In this document: positions 17,036 through 26,310 of the stretch, piece by piece | How positions within the stretch are numbered: the first letter of the stretch is position 1 | Layout: the number at the start of each line of letters is the position of its first letter | From: Methylomarinovum tepidoasis | GTDB lineage: Bacteria; Pseudomonadota; Gammaproteobacteria; Methylococcales; Methylothermaceae | Length of the DNA stretch: 64,000 nucleotides | Assembly: GCF_030294985.1 (NCBI RefSeq) | Contig: NZ_AP024718.1 | Span: forward strand, 2,357,874-2,421,873 | Reading direction: 5' to 3' | Position numbers and translations under genes: made by a program | Notes under the pieces: model-generated | Told to the model about the DNA's origin: nothing | The model's input: only the letters and a program-made list of their open reading frames with translations | The model's database searches: none

Positions 17036-17949
17036 CCCGCCCCATTCTCGTCATCGGCCGCCAGGGCCAGGTGGCCTTCGAACTGCGCCGCGCCCTGCTG
17101 CCCTTGGGTCAGGTGATCGCCCTGGACCGCTGCAGCGAGCCGGCCGTCGATCTGGCCGATCCCGACTGCATCGTTCCCGCCCTGCGACGGATCAGACCCG
17201 CTTTGATCGTCAACGCCGCCGCCTACACCGCCGTCGACCGGGCCGAATCGGAACCGCAACTGGCCGAGAAGATCAACGCTACCGCCCCCGGCATCCTGGC
17301 GGAGGAAGCCCAGCGCCTGGGGGCCGGGCTGATTCATTACTCCACCGACTACGTCTTTGCCGGCGACGGCGACCGCCCTTACCGGGAGGACGATCCCACC
17401 GGCCCCCAAAACGCCTACGGGCGCACCAAACTGGCAGGCGAAGAGGCGATCCGCGCCACCGGCTGCCGCCACTGGATCCTGCGCACCGCCTGGGTCTATG
17501 GCGCGCGCGGGAAAAACTTCCTCCTCACCATGCTGCGGCTGCTGCGGGAAAAGGAGCTGATCGGCGTGGTGGCAGACCAATCGGGCACCCCCACCTGGAG
17601 CCGGGTCATCGCCGAAACCACCGCGCAAATGCTGGCCCGCCGCGATCTGCCGGCAACCTGCGGCACCTATCACCTCACCTGCACGGGCGCCACCACCTGG
17701 CACGGTTTTGCCGACGCCATCCGCCGTCTGGGAATCGACGCCGGGCTGTTGCCGGAGACCGCCGCCCGGATCGATCCTATCACCACTGCCGACTACCCCA
17801 CCCCCGCCCACCGACCGGCCTGGTCGGTGCTCGACACTGGCAAACTGAGCGCCACCTTCGGCCTCACCCCGCCCGCCTGGGACACGGCCCTGGACCTGTG
17901 CCTGGAGGAACTGGCCGGACTGTCACCCCCACCGCAAACGTGCCTGTAA
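17032..17949 (+). CDS. rfbD: dTDP-4-dehydrorhamnose reductase
   Basis: RfbD (RmlD) reduces the keto sugar to dTDP-L-rhamnose with NAD(P)H. The 305-residue protein has the Rossmann start ILVIGRQGQVAFEL, STDYVFAGDG and the catalytic YGRTKLAGE. It ends the rfb block. The last 27 bases overlap, antisense, the 3' end of the ygfX-like gene. The GC-rich ending (LSPPPQTCL) is probably a non-conserved tail. Confidence 0.95.
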   Translation: MTRPILVIGRQGQVAFELRRALLPLGQVIALDRCSEPAVDLADPDCIVPALRRIRPALIVNAAAYTAVDRAESEPQLAEKINATAPGILAEEAQRLGAGLIHYSTDYVFAGDGDRPYREDDPTGPQNAYGRTKLAGEEAIRATGCRHWILRTAWVYGARGKNFLLTMLRLLREKELIGVVADQSGTPTWSRVIAETTAQMLARRDLPATCGTYHLTCTGATTWHGFADAIRRLGIDAGLLPETAARIDPITTADYPTPAHRPAWSVLDTGKLSATFGLTPPAWDTALDLCLEELAGLSPPPQTCL

Positions 17950-18339
17950 CCTGCGGTAATCGGCGGCCGCCAGGGCGTCTTTCCAGACCGGCACGGCGAG
18001 AAAATCCCCCTGTTCCGTACGCCAGTGCAATACCGTAACCCAAGGACTCATCCAGGTGGAGGGACATAATCGGGTGGAAACCCGATTCCCTCTGGCATCC
18101 TGCAGGCGCCAGTGACCGTCACGGTAGCTGAGGCGCCAGCCGACGAAGCGGTGACGCGCGAACCAAGCACCGCTGCCGTGGGCCAGCACCAGCAGCGTCA
18201 GCACCACCGGCCAGGGTGGCGGGATCGCGCTCATCACCACGGCCGTCAGGGCGAGGCCGTGACCGCCCATAAGCCAGAGCGACTGCCAGCGGGAAGGGCA
18301 GAAACGGAGATCTAGACCGAAGCGCGAATCCGACAGCAC
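17923..18339 (-). CDS. ygfX: YgfX family membrane protein
   Basis: A 138-residue protein with two closely spaced membrane segments near the N-terminus (LALTAVVMSAIPP and VVLTLLVLAHGSGAWFA) and a small soluble C-terminal domain. This is the architecture of YgfX (CptA), which is usually encoded next to sdhE. E. coli YgfX was described as a toxin-like inhibitor of cytoskeleton assembly, a role that is debated. The GTG start at 18339 overlaps sdhE by 28 bases, and the family pattern SRFGLDLRF begins directly after it. Confidence 0.75.
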   Translation of the reverse strand: MLSDSRFGLDLRFCPSRWQSLWLMGGHGLALTAVVMSAIPPPWPVVLTLLVLAHGSGAWFARHRFVGWRLSYRDGHWRLQDARGNRVSTRLCPSTWMSPWVTVLHWRTEQGDFLAVPVWKDALAAADYRRLQARLRWG

Positions 18340-18548
18340 AGGGCGGCCAGTTCCTCGTCAGGCCCGGGGTGACCGGCCACCAGCCAGTCCCACAGCAGGG
18401 GATCGGGATAGCTCAGCAGTCGCGCGAAAGCTGCCTGTTCCGCCGCCGTCGCTGTCTCCCAATGGCGGGCCAGCCACCTTTCCAGCAGGACGTCCAGCTC
18501 CCGCATGCCGCGGCGGCAGCGCCAGCGCAACGGTTCCGGCGCGGTCAC
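18312..18548 (-). CDS. sdhE: Succinate dehydrogenase assembly factor 2 (FAD assembly factor)
   Basis: A 78-residue helical protein with the defining [14 protein letters not shown] segment (RGMRE at residues 13-17). SdhE promotes covalent attachment of FAD to SdhA. The GTG start overlaps the sdhB stop (GTGA), so it is the fifth gene of the sdh operon and is made alongside its client. This gene is short and its frame is nested in a longer reading from sdhB; the GTG is the natural start. Confidence 0.92.
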   Translation of the reverse strand: MTAPEPLRWRCRRGMRELDVLLERWLARHWETATAAEQAAFARLLSYPDPLLWDWLVAGHPGPDEELAALCCRIRASV

Positions 18549-19327
18549 AGCTTGCGTTCGATGAGAAGCTTCTTGATCTCGGCGATGGCTTTGGCGGGAT
18601 TGAGTCCCTTGGGACAGGTATCCGTACAGTTCATGATGGTGTGGCAACGGTACAGCTTGAAGGGGTCTTCGAGCTGGTCGAGGCGTTCGCCGGTGGCCTC
18701 GTCGCGGCTGTCGGCGATCCAGCGGTAGGCCTGCAGCAGCACCGCCGGCCCCAGATAACGGTCGCCGTTCCACCAGTAGCTGGGACAGGACGTGGAGCAG
18801 CAGGCGCACAGGATGCAGTCGTAGAGACCGTCGAGCCGGGCGCGTTCCTCGGGGCTCTGGAGACGCTCGCGGTCGGCCGGGGCTGGGGTGAGCGCCTTGA
18901 GCCAGGACTGGACCGAGGCGTACTGGGCGTAGAAGTGAGTCATGTCCACCACCAGGTCCTTGTGCACCTCCAGGTGGGGCAGCGGATAGAGGGTAAGGGT
19001 GTCGCCCACCTCGGCCAGCGGCTTGATGCAGGCCAGGGTGTTGCGGCCGTTGACGTTCATGGCGCAGGAACCGCACACTCCCTCGCGGCAGGAGCGGCGG
19101 AAGGCGAGGCTGGAGTCGATCTCGTTCTTGATGTGGAACAGGACGTCGAGCACCATCTTGCCGCAGCGGCTGCGGTCCACCAGATAGGTATCGAGGCGGG
19201 GATTGTCGCCGGATTCGGGATCGTAGCGGTACAGCTTGACCGTGAGGATGTCCTCGGCCCCTTCCGGGGCGGGCCAGATTTTCCCCGGCTTGACCTTGGC
19301 GTGGGCCGGCAGGGTGAATTCCACCAT
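18545..19327 (-). CDS. sdhB: Succinate dehydrogenase iron-sulfur subunit
   Basis: SdhB carries electrons from the flavin to the quinone site. The 260-residue protein shows cysteines for three clusters: [13 protein letters not shown] with a later ACIKP (2Fe-2S), [12 protein letters not shown] (4Fe-4S) and [12 protein letters not shown] (3Fe-4S). It starts 1 base after the sdhA stop. Membership of the sdhCDAB-sdhE-ygfX operon is clear from spacing. Confidence 0.97.
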   Translation of the reverse strand: MVEFTLPAHAKVKPGKIWPAPEGAEDILTVKLYRYDPESGDNPRLDTYLVDRSRCGKMVLDVLFHIKNEIDSSLAFRRSCREGVCGSCAMNVNGRNTLACIKPLAEVGDTLTLYPLPHLEVHKDLVVDMTHFYAQYASVQSWLKALTPAPADRERLQSPEERARLDGLYDCILCACCSTSCPSYWWNGDRYLGPAVLLQAYRWIADSRDEATGERLDQLEDPFKLYRCHTIMNCTDTCPKGLNPAKAIAEIKKLLIERKL

Positions 19328-19328
19328 C

Positions 19329-21119
19329 TCAGTACACTCGCGGCTGGGGTGGGATGGGCTCGACGTCGGCGGTCAACGGCTTGAGATGTACCGGCCGGTA
19401 GGCGATGCGGGAAGCGTCGCCCCGGTCGAGCCAGATCAGGGTGTGCTTGAGCCAGTGGTCGTCGTCGCGCTCGGGATAGTCCTCTCGGGCATGGGCGCCG
19501 CGGCTTTCGGTGCGGTTGAGGGCGGCGGCGACGGTGACCAGGGCCTGGGGCAGCAGGTTGGCCAGCTCCAGGGCTTCCACCAGATCGGTGTTCCACACCA
19601 AAGAGCGGTCGCTGAGGCGGATGTCCTCGAAACTGGCGGCGATTTCCCTGAGCTGGTCCAGACCTTCCCGCAGCACCTCGGCGTTGCGGAACACGGCGGC
19701 GTGATTCTGCATGCAGCGCTGCATGCGCTCGCGCACCTCGGCCACCCGCAGGCTGCCGTCGGCGTGGCGGATGCGGTCGAAGCGGGTCAGCAGCGGCTCG
19801 AGCGCGGCATCGGACAGCGTCTTGTGGGGACGGCGCGGCTTGACCAGCTCGGCACAGCGGATGGCGGCGGCGCGGCCGAAGACGACGATGTCCAGCAGGG
19901 AATTGGAGCCCAGGCGGTTGGCGCCGTGGACCGACACGCAGGCGGCCTCGCCGATGGCCATCAGCCCCGGCACCGGGGTTTCCGGGTCGTCGTTCCTGAG
20001 GGTGACCACCTCGGCGTCGAGATTGGTGGGAATGCCGCCCATGTTGTAATGGGCGGTGGGAATGACCGGAATCGGCTCCCGGGTGACATCGATCCCGGCG
20101 AAGATGCGGGCGGTCTCGGCGATCCCCGGTAGGCGTTCGTGAATGATCTTCGGGTCCAGGTGTTCCAGGTGCAGCAGCAGATGGTCCTTGTGGGGACCGA
20201 CGCCGCGGCCTTCCCGGATTTCGATGGTCATGGCGCGGCTAACCACGTCACGCGAGGCCAGATCCTTGGCGTGGGGTGCGTAGCGCGCCATGAAGCGTTC
20301 CCCTTCGGAATTGGTCAGGTAGCCCCCCTCCCCGCGGGCGCCCTCGGTGATGAGGCAGCCGGCGCCGTATATGCCGGTAGGGTGGAACTGGACGAATTCC
20401 ATGTCCTGCAGCGGCAGACCGGCGCGCAGCACCATGGCGTTGCCGTCACCGGTACAGGTGTGGGCCGAGGTGCAGGAGAAATAGACCCGCCCGTAACCGC
20501 CGGTGGCGATCACCGTCATGTGGGCGCGAAACAGGTGCAGGCTGCCGTCCTCCAGGCACCAGGCCAGCACGCCGCGGCAGACCCCATCCTCGTCCATGAC
20601 CAGATCGAGGGCGAAGTATTCGATGAAGAACTGAGCCTGATGCTTGAGGGACTGCTGGTACAGGGTGTGGAGGATGGCATGGCCGGTGCGGTCGGCGGCG
20701 GCGCAGGTTCGCCGGGCCTCCCCCTTGCCGAAATGGGTGGTCATGCCGCCGAAGGCGCGCTGGTAGATCTTGCCGTCCGGGGTGCGGGAGAAGGGCACCC
20801 CCATGTGCTCCAGCTCGATCACCGCCGGGATGGCCTCGCGGCACATGTACTCGATGGCGTCCTGATCGCCGAGCCAGTCGGAACCCTTGACGGTGTCGTA
20901 CATGTGCCAGCGCCAGTCGTCCTCCCCCACGTTGCCCAAGGCGGCGCTGATCCCTCCCTGGGCGGCGACGGTGTGGCTGCGGGTCGGAAACACCTTGGTG
21001 ATGCAGGCGGTCTTGAGCCCCCGCGCCGCCATTCCCAGGGTCGCCCGCAGGCCGGCGCCGCCGGCGCCGACCACGACGGTGTCGTAAGTATGGGTGGTGA
21101 TGGGATAGGCCGGCTTCAT
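19329..21119 (-). CDS. sdhA: Succinate dehydrogenase flavoprotein subunit
   Basis: SdhA oxidises succinate to fumarate in the TCA cycle and respiratory complex II. The 596-residue protein has the dinucleotide fold [12 protein letters not shown], the covalent FAD-binding histidine in [10 protein letters not shown] (His49), a further family motif [19 protein letters not shown] and the C-terminal active-site arginine region [17 protein letters not shown] 21119 overlaps the sdhD stop. A longer in-frame reading upstream covers sdhD in the wrong frame. Confidence 0.97.
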   Translation of the reverse strand: MKPAYPITTHTYDTVVVGAGGAGLRATLGMAARGLKTACITKVFPTRSHTVAAQGGISAALGNVGEDDWRWHMYDTVKGSDWLGDQDAIEYMCREAIPAVIELEHMGVPFSRTPDGKIYQRAFGGMTTHFGKGEARRTCAAADRTGHAILHTLYQQSLKHQAQFFIEYFALDLVMDEDGVCRGVLAWCLEDGSLHLFRAHMTVIATGGYGRVYFSCTSAHTCTGDGNAMVLRAGLPLQDMEFVQFHPTGIYGAGCLITEGARGEGGYLTNSEGERFMARYAPHAKDLASRDVVSRAMTIEIREGRGVGPHKDHLLLHLEHLDPKIIHERLPGIAETARIFAGIDVTREPIPVIPTAHYNMGGIPTNLDAEVVTLRNDDPETPVPGLMAIGEAACVSVHGANRLGSNSLLDIVVFGRAAAIRCAELVKPRRPHKTLSDAALEPLLTRFDRIRHADGSLRVAEVRERMQRCMQNHAAVFRNAEVLREGLDQLREIAASFEDIRLSDRSLVWNTDLVEALELANLLPQALVTVAAALNRTESRGAHAREDYPERDDDHWLKHTLIWLDRGDASRIAYRPVHLKPLTADVEPIPPQPRVY

Positions 21120-21517
21120 CCGGCACCTCCAGTGGCGATGATTCGAATCAGGCCGGTCACCCCCACGAGCACCACCCCCCCCATTCCCAGCCGGACGCCG
21201 ATCAGGGCGGTCAGTTTTCGGACCGGATGATGCACGTAATCCTCGATGACCACCTGCAACCCCAGGGCGGCGTGATAACCGGCAGTGACCAGATAGGCCA
21301 GCAACAGTCCCGCCTGCCAGGGGCGGGCCAGCCAAGCCAGCATCTCGCCATGAGGCAACCGGCTCAGCTGCGCCAAAAACCAGATCAACCAGCCGGTCAG
21401 CAGAACCAGGGCGATGGCGGTCAGCCGTTGCCGCCACCAGTGCCCGCTGCCGCTGTGAGCGCTGCCGAGGCCAAGCGCCCGGGCCAGGGGAGTACGGAAG
21501 GCGGGCTTCAAATCCAT
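21116..21517 (-). CDS. sdhD: Succinate dehydrogenase membrane anchor subunit
   Basis: A 133-residue integral membrane protein with three hydrophobic helices. The helix II heme/quinone histidine region is in [16 protein letters not shown]. With SdhC it anchors SdhAB and binds heme b and ubiquinone. Its start overlaps sdhC by 10 bases and its stop overlaps sdhA. Confidence 0.9.
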   Translation of the reverse strand: MDLKPAFRTPLARALGLGSAHSGSGHWWRQRLTAIALVLLTGWLIWFLAQLSRLPHGEMLAWLARPWQAGLLLAYLVTAGYHAALGLQVVIEDYVHHPVRKLTALIGVRLGMGGVVLVGVTGLIRIIATGGAG

Positions 21518-21873
21518 AACCAGGCCAGGCAAGTCAATCCTAGCGCGGCCAGCAGTTCCAGCAGGCTGTGGCGCGACAGCCGCTCGCGCTCGAACCCCAA
21601 GATCACGTCCCAGAGCAGATGACGGATGCCGTGGCAGAAATGCGAAAACAGGGCCAGCAGCCACAAAAACAGCCACACCCGGCCCCAAAAGCCGTGCAGA
21701 AACGCCTGCAGGGCTCCATAGCCTTCCCCGGCCCCAGCAATCGCCAGCACCATGCCCACCAGCACCAGCAAACCGAAACTGAGCACGACCCCGGTGATCC
21801 GATGGGTGATCGACAGCCAGGCGGTCAGCGGCAGCCGGTAGATTTGCAGGTGCGGGGACAGGGGTCGGTTCAC
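21508..21873 (-). CDS. sdhC: Succinate dehydrogenase cytochrome b556 subunit
   Basis: A 121-residue membrane protein and the first gene of the sdh operon. The diagnostic start [27 protein letters not shown], read in parts, carries the SxxHR(I/M)TG motif. The axial heme ligand lies in [12 protein letters not shown]. Three membrane helices are visible. The 162-base divergent gap to ygfZ must hold the sdh promoter; I do not see a clear consensus box in it. Confidence 0.95.
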   Translation of the reverse strand: MNRPLSPHLQIYRLPLTAWLSITHRITGVVLSFGLLVLVGMVLAIAGAGEGYGALQAFLHGFWGRVWLFLWLLALFSHFCHGIRHLLWDVILGFERERLSRHSLLELLAALGLTCLAWLWI

Positions 21874-22035
21874 GGCCGGGCCTCGAATGGCGGGGGGAAT
21901 GAATTACACGGCGAAACAGAAAAAATTGTAGGGCCTTGTCAGCCGAGCCGCAACCCATTCAGGAACTGCTTGAATCTTTCCCAATCAATGAGCGATAGTC
22001 AATTTCTGCAAACCTGAATCCAAAACGGCACGACT

Positions 22036-22953
22036 ATGACCACAGCCTCAAACCTCCTAGAAATAACAGAAATAACGCCCGTGACCGATCTGGCCGTGGC
22101 GAAGGTTGGCGGCCGCGACGCGGCAGCCTTTCTTCAGGGCCAGATCACATGCGACGTGCACCGTATCAATGAGGGCCAAAGCGGCCTGGGCGCCGTTTGC
22201 AATCCCCAGGGGCGGGTACTGGCGAACTTCAGGATTCTGAAACACGATGCGGCGTTCCTGCTGGTGCTGGCCGCCGATCTGGCGGAGGACATCGCACAAC
22301 ACCTGCGTCGTTACGTGCTGCGTGCCGACGTCACCCTAGCGGTGACGGAATGGGCCTGTCTCGGAATCCGGGGCGAGCTTCTCCGGCTGCCGCAAACGCC
22401 TCCCCGAGTGGGGGACGAAATCATCTGGATCGGCCGGATCGCCTGGATCCGGGTGCCCGACACTCTACCCCGCTGGCTGCTGCTGGGACAGCGAGCCGAT
22501 CTGGAAGCAGGTCTGCGGCCGTCAGAAGCCCGTGAAGCGCCGCCGGCATGTTGGCGCCTGCATGACATCCGCAGTGGTCTGCCCTGGGTGACCGCCGCCA
22601 CCAGCGGCCGCTTCCTGCCCCAGATGCTCAACCTCGACCTGCTCGGGGGGATCAGCTTTGACAAGGGGTGTTACACCGGCCAGGAGATCATCGCCCGGAC
22701 CCACTACCGCGGCCAGGTCAAACGGCGGCTGTACCGCTTCTTCGCCGCCGGCGCCGAACCGCCGCCCCCCGGCACGGCGCTGGTCGCCGGGGAGGAAGGC
22801 GTCGGGCAGGTGATCAATTCCGCCCCAGCTGCAAAAGGGACGGAACTGCTCGCGGTGGTCCGCTGTGATGCGGTTCACGGTTCCGCGCTCCGGTTGACAT
22901 CCGCACCGCAGCACCCGCTGCAGCGGCGCGATCTCGCCTATACTGTTCCTTGA
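22036..22953 (+). CDS. ygfZ: Folate-binding protein YgfZ (iron-sulfur cluster maintenance)
   Basis: A 305-residue GcvT-like protein with the invariant KGCYTGQEIIART motif around its key cysteine. YgfZ binds tetrahydrofolate and supports assembly or repair of certain Fe-S enzymes. In this window it is divergent from sdhCDAB, which encodes three Fe-S clusters, a sensible functional neighbourhood. It is followed 32 bases later by an HDOD-domain gene. Confidence 0.92.
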   Translation: MTTASNLLEITEITPVTDLAVAKVGGRDAAAFLQGQITCDVHRINEGQSGLGAVCNPQGRVLANFRILKHDAAFLLVLAADLAEDIAQHLRRYVLRADVTLAVTEWACLGIRGELLRLPQTPPRVGDEIIWIGRIAWIRVPDTLPRWLLLGQRADLEAGLRPSEAREAPPACWRLHDIRSGLPWVTAATSGRFLPQMLNLDLLGGISFDKGCYTGQEIIARTHYRGQVKRRLYRFFAAGAEPPPPGTALVAGEEGVGQVINSAPAAKGTELLAVVRCDAVHGSALRLTSAPQHPLQRRDLAYTVP

Positions 22954-22985
22954 GCCGTCAACCAACACAGGGAACCCTGACCGTC

Positions 22986-23816
22986 ATGCAAGCCGTCACC
23001 CCCCAGCAATTTCTCGCTCGTCTGAAAGAAGAAATCGAAAAGGATCGCATCACCCTGCCAACGCTGCCCGAGGTCGCCCTCAAAGTGCGCGCTGCGGTGG
23101 AAGGCGGCAAGGCGACCGCCTCCCAGCTGGCGGACATGATCGCCGAGGATGCCGCCCTCAGCGCCAGGCTGCTGCAAGTGGCCAACAGCCCCCTCTACCG
23201 CGCCCGTACCGAGATCACCAACCTGCAGATGGCGATCATGCGCCTGGGTTACGACACCGTGCGAACCCTCATCACCGGCCTGGCGATGAAGCAGGTCTTT
23301 CAGCCCGATTCCGCCCTGTTGGAGCGCTACTTCCGGGACATCTGGCGCACCAGTGTCGATGTCGCCGCCATCAGCCGCGCGCTGGCGACCCTCACCCCCC
23401 ACCTGGACGCCGAACATGCGCTCCTGGCAGGGCTCATCCACCAGATCGGCAAACTCCCCATCCTGGTGCTGGCCAACCGCAACCAGGCACTGGCCAGGGA
23501 CCAGACCGCCCTCGACCGACTGCTCGACGAACTCCATCCCGCCATCGGCGCCCTGATCCTAAGCCACTGGAACTTCCCCGACACACTCCGCCAGGTCGTC
23601 AGCGACTACCGCCAGTGGAATCGGCAGAGCCCCGACGGGGAGGCGGATTACGTAGACATCATCCAGGTCGCCTACCTGGAACACCTGGCCAGCCAGGGGG
23701 AGGAACCACCGGTCGATCCCACCACCATCGGCGCCTTCAGCCGCCTGGGACTGACACCGGACATCGAGGTCGTCGAAATCGAGGGCATCGACGAAACACG
23801 TCAGATCTTCGCCTGA
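22986..23816 (+). CDS. HDOD domain protein
   Basis: A 276-residue cytosolic protein made of one HDOD domain. The typical entry is ITLPTLPEVALKVR, with AEDAALSARLLQVANSPLYR and a degenerate HD site in GLIHQIGKLPIL, where the aspartate is replaced by glutamine, so phosphohydrolase activity is unlikely. HDOD proteins act as signalling or regulatory modules, often in motility or stress. The ATG at 22986 is chosen over an upstream in-frame TTG at 22950, which would overlap ygfZ by 4 bases; both are possible. Confidence 0.85.
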   Translation: MQAVTPQQFLARLKEEIEKDRITLPTLPEVALKVRAAVEGGKATASQLADMIAEDAALSARLLQVANSPLYRARTEITNLQMAIMRLGYDTVRTLITGLAMKQVFQPDSALLERYFRDIWRTSVDVAAISRALATLTPHLDAEHALLAGLIHQIGKLPILVLANRNQALARDQTALDRLLDELHPAIGALILSHWNFPDTLRQVVSDYRQWNRQSPDGEADYVDIIQVAYLEHLASQGEEPPVDPTTIGAFSRLGLTPDIEVVEIEGIDETRQIFA

Positions 23817-23906
23817 CGCCTGCGGCGCACGGCCGGCGCAGGGTGCCGCTGGTCGCGAAGGTTGGTGTATCATGGGCGTTCCAACGAGCCACCACCGGAA
23901 ACCGAC

Positions 23907-24956
23907 ATGCACGAGGACACCCTGCGCCGTTTCCGCCGCATCGGCACCCTCACCATCGCCACGGTCTATTTCCTGATCCTCGTGGGCGCCATCGTCCGGG
24001 CCTCGGGCGCCGGCATGGGTTGTCCCGACTGGCCCACCTGCTTCGGACAGTGGATTCCGCCCACCGACGAATCCCAGCTGCCGGCCAATTACCACGAAAT
24101 CTACGCCCAGCGGGGATACGCCGACACTCGCTTCAACCCGGTCAAGACCTGGACCGAATACCTCAACCGCCTCACCGGAGTGACCACCGGCCTGCTCATC
24201 ATCCTCACAGTCTGGGCCGCCCTACCCTTCCGGCGCGGCGATCCACCGGTGTTCTACGCGGCGCTGGCCGCTCTGTTGCTAGTCGTGTTCCAGGGCTGGC
24301 TGGGGGCGGTGGTGGTAAGCAGCAACCTCCATCCCCTGATGATCACCGCCCACATGCTGATGGCGCTGGTCATCGTCGCGTTGCTGATCTACGCGGTGAT
24401 CCGGGCCGAACGGGAAGCGCTGACGCCCGTCCACCTTCGCTCCCTGCAACGCCGCCACGTCTGGCTACTGGGAGCGCTGTTGCTCGTGACCCTGATCCAG
24501 ATCGGTCTCGGCGCTCAGGTCCGCGAAGCGGTGGACGCCATCGCCAAGGCCCACCAGTTCACCGGCCGCCGCCACTGGCCCCAGGAACTGCCGTGGGTGT
24601 TCTACTGGCACCGGGGGTTCGCCCTGGCGCTGCTGTGCGCCAATCTGGCCATGGCGTGGCGGCTGCTGCGCCTACTGCCCCAGCGGCATCTATTGTTCCG
24701 CCTTACCCTGGCGCTGGGCCTGTTGGTCTTCCTGGCGGTGGGAACCGGTATCGGCATGGAGCGGCTGGGGATACCACCGTGGCTGCAACCGCTCCACCTG
24801 CTGATCGCCAATCTGATCTTCGGGATTCAGTTCACCCTGCTGGTGACGCTGCATTACTGCTGCAGCGTACCTGCGTTCCCCTCCGAACGGGTACAGGGCT
24901 TCACCGACCAACCCCAGGCGGCCACCGAGGCCCGCCAGCCGGGAAAAGGTTCCTGA
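23907..24956 (+). CDS. ctaA: Heme A synthase (COX15/CtaA)
   Basis: CtaA oxidises the C8 methyl of heme O to make heme A for aa3-type cytochrome oxidase. The 349-residue protein has eight membrane segments, the opening VYFLILVGAIVRASGAGMGCPDWPTCFG, read in parts, and conserved histidines in EYLNRLTG, NLHPLMITAHMLMA, YWHRGFA and LHLLIANLIFG. The ATG at 23907 follows a TATCAT-like box at 23868. The last 103 bases overlap, antisense, the SPOR-domain gene. Confidence 0.93.
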   Translation: MHEDTLRRFRRIGTLTIATVYFLILVGAIVRASGAGMGCPDWPTCFGQWIPPTDESQLPANYHEIYAQRGYADTRFNPVKTWTEYLNRLTGVTTGLLIILTVWAALPFRRGDPPVFYAALAALLLVVFQGWLGAVVVSSNLHPLMITAHMLMALVIVALLIYAVIRAEREALTPVHLRSLQRRHVWLLGALLLVTLIQIGLGAQVREAVDAIAKAHQFTGRRHWPQELPWVFYWHRGFALALLCANLAMAWRLLRLLPQRHLLFRLTLALGLLVFLAVGTGIGMERLGIPPWLQPLHLLIANLIFGIQFTLLVTLHYCCSVPAFPSERVQGFTDQPQAATEARQPGKGS

Positions 24957-25576
24957 GCCGATTCGAGCCAGAAACGCCGTCCCCGGACTTGGCGCGGCAG
25001 GATTTCCACCTCGACGCCCTGGGCGTGCAGCTGCGCCGCCATCGCCTCGGCCCGGCTGCGCTGGGCGTACAGCCCCAGGGAAATGGCACCACGCCAGCGG
25101 CCGCGTTCGAACAACCACAGATCCTTCCACCCCAGTTGCCGCAGCCGGGCCAGATTGCGGCGCGCCGTCGCCAGATCGGCGGCCGGCGGGTACATCAGCC
25201 AGTAGCCGGTCACCTCCTCGGCTTCTTCCTCGGCCACCCGGGCGGCAAGCCCCAATTGAAGGAACTGGGTCAGCAGACGCACGGCGGCCTTGCGGCCATT
25301 CAAAGGGCCAAGGCGATGACATTGGGATTTCCGCACAGGGGGACGGGACTCGGCGTTGACGCCTTGAGTCCTCGGCGCTGTGGCAGGCGCTTCGGCCGCA
25401 GATTCAGCCTCAGCGATCTGCCTGGATGCCCGGGTCACTTCGTCCACCAGGATGATGCGCTCCAGAGAAACGCCGGAGACGACCCGTTGCCACGGCGCGG
25501 CATTTCGGCCGTATGTCGCCCACAGGAAGAACAGCAGATTGGCGACCAGGAGGATATAGGTGAGCCGCCGACTCAT
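24854..25576 (-). CDS. SPOR domain protein, membrane-anchored
   Basis: A 240-residue protein with an N-terminal membrane anchor (YILLVANLLFFLWATYG), an Ala/Pro/Glu-rich linker and a C-terminal domain, about residues 115-215. The domain contains YWLMYPPAADLATARRNLARLRQLG, read in parts, and ISLGLYAQRSRAEAMAAQLHAQG, consistent with SPOR-type peptidoglycan binding. It follows coaX with a 4-base overlap. The 3' end overlaps ctaA by 103 bases on the opposite strand, so the last 34 codons of each gene constrain one another or are dispensable. Confidence 0.75.
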   Translation of the reverse strand: MSRRLTYILLVANLLFFLWATYGRNAAPWQRVVSGVSLERIILVDEVTRASRQIAEAESAAEAPATAPRTQGVNAESRPPVRKSQCHRLGPLNGRKAAVRLLTQFLQLGLAARVAEEEAEEVTGYWLMYPPAADLATARRNLARLRQLGWKDLWLFERGRWRGAISLGLYAQRSRAEAMAAQLHAQGVEVEILPRQVRGRRFWLESAQEPFPGWRASVAAWGWSVKPCTRSEGNAGTLQQ

Positions 25577-26310
25577 GGCTGCCGGCTGACCAGCGCCAGC
25601 CCCCGCAGCACCAGATCCGGCGCCAGTTGTGCGGGCCGGGAAAGATTCCGCGCCAGGCGGACGGCATCCCCGCCGGTCAGTACCAGGTGCAGGTCAGGCC
25701 AGCGCGGCGCCAGCCGCGCCAGGCTTCGCTCCACCAAGCCGGCCAGCGCCGCCTCCACCCCGAGCGCGACGGCGGCGGCGGTGTGATCGCCCAACAGCGC
25801 ATCAATTTCGTGCTCCTCTGTTTTCACCTGCGCGGTTCCCCACCCCAGACTCTGGCGCATCAATGCCGCCCCGGGGCAGATCAGGCCACCGTGGTGACGA
25901 CCGTCGCTGTCGAGCACGTCCAGGGTCAGGGCGGTGCCGCAATCGACGATACAGGCCGGCAGGGGATGATAATGGCGGGCGGCGATCAACGCCAGCCAGC
26001 GGTCTACCCCCAGCTGCCGGGGATCGCGATAACCGCTGCGGACTCCGCAGGCATCCCGACGGGAACTGACGAAATTTCCCGTCTTTCCCCAGCGGCTTTG
26101 CAGCCAGCGCTCCAGACAGACGGCTACCGCTTCGCCAGCGACGTTGGCGATCCACACCCGGTCGGGGACCGGCAACTCTCCCCAGAGACGGTCCAGTCGT
26201 GCCGGCGTCAACTCCCTGCCTCCGAGCGCTGACCGGGCCGGACCGATCACGCCGCGTTCCAGCACAGCCCACTTGAGGCGGCTGTTGCCGCTGTCCACCA
26301 ACAATTCCAT
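25573..26310 (-). CDS. coaX: Type III pantothenate kinase
   Basis: CoaX phosphorylates pantothenate in the first step of coenzyme A synthesis. The 245-residue protein has the ASKHA phosphate-1 motif DSGNSRLKWA at the N-terminus, the GVDRWLALIAA segment, the phosphate-2 motif DCGTALTLDV and the adenosine-side LVLTGGDA. The ATG shares one base with the birA stop. birA-coaX adjacency is very common. Confidence 0.95.
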   Translation of the reverse strand: MELLVDSGNSRLKWAVLERGVIGPARSALGGRELTPARLDRLWGELPVPDRVWIANVAGEAVAVCLERWLQSRWGKTGNFVSSRRDACGVRSGYRDPRQLGVDRWLALIAARHYHPLPACIVDCGTALTLDVLDSDGRHHGGLICPGAALMRQSLGWGTAQVKTEEHEIDALLGDHTAAAVALGVEAALAGLVERSLARLAPRWPDLHLVLTGGDAVRLARNLSRPAQLAPDLVLRGLALVSRQP

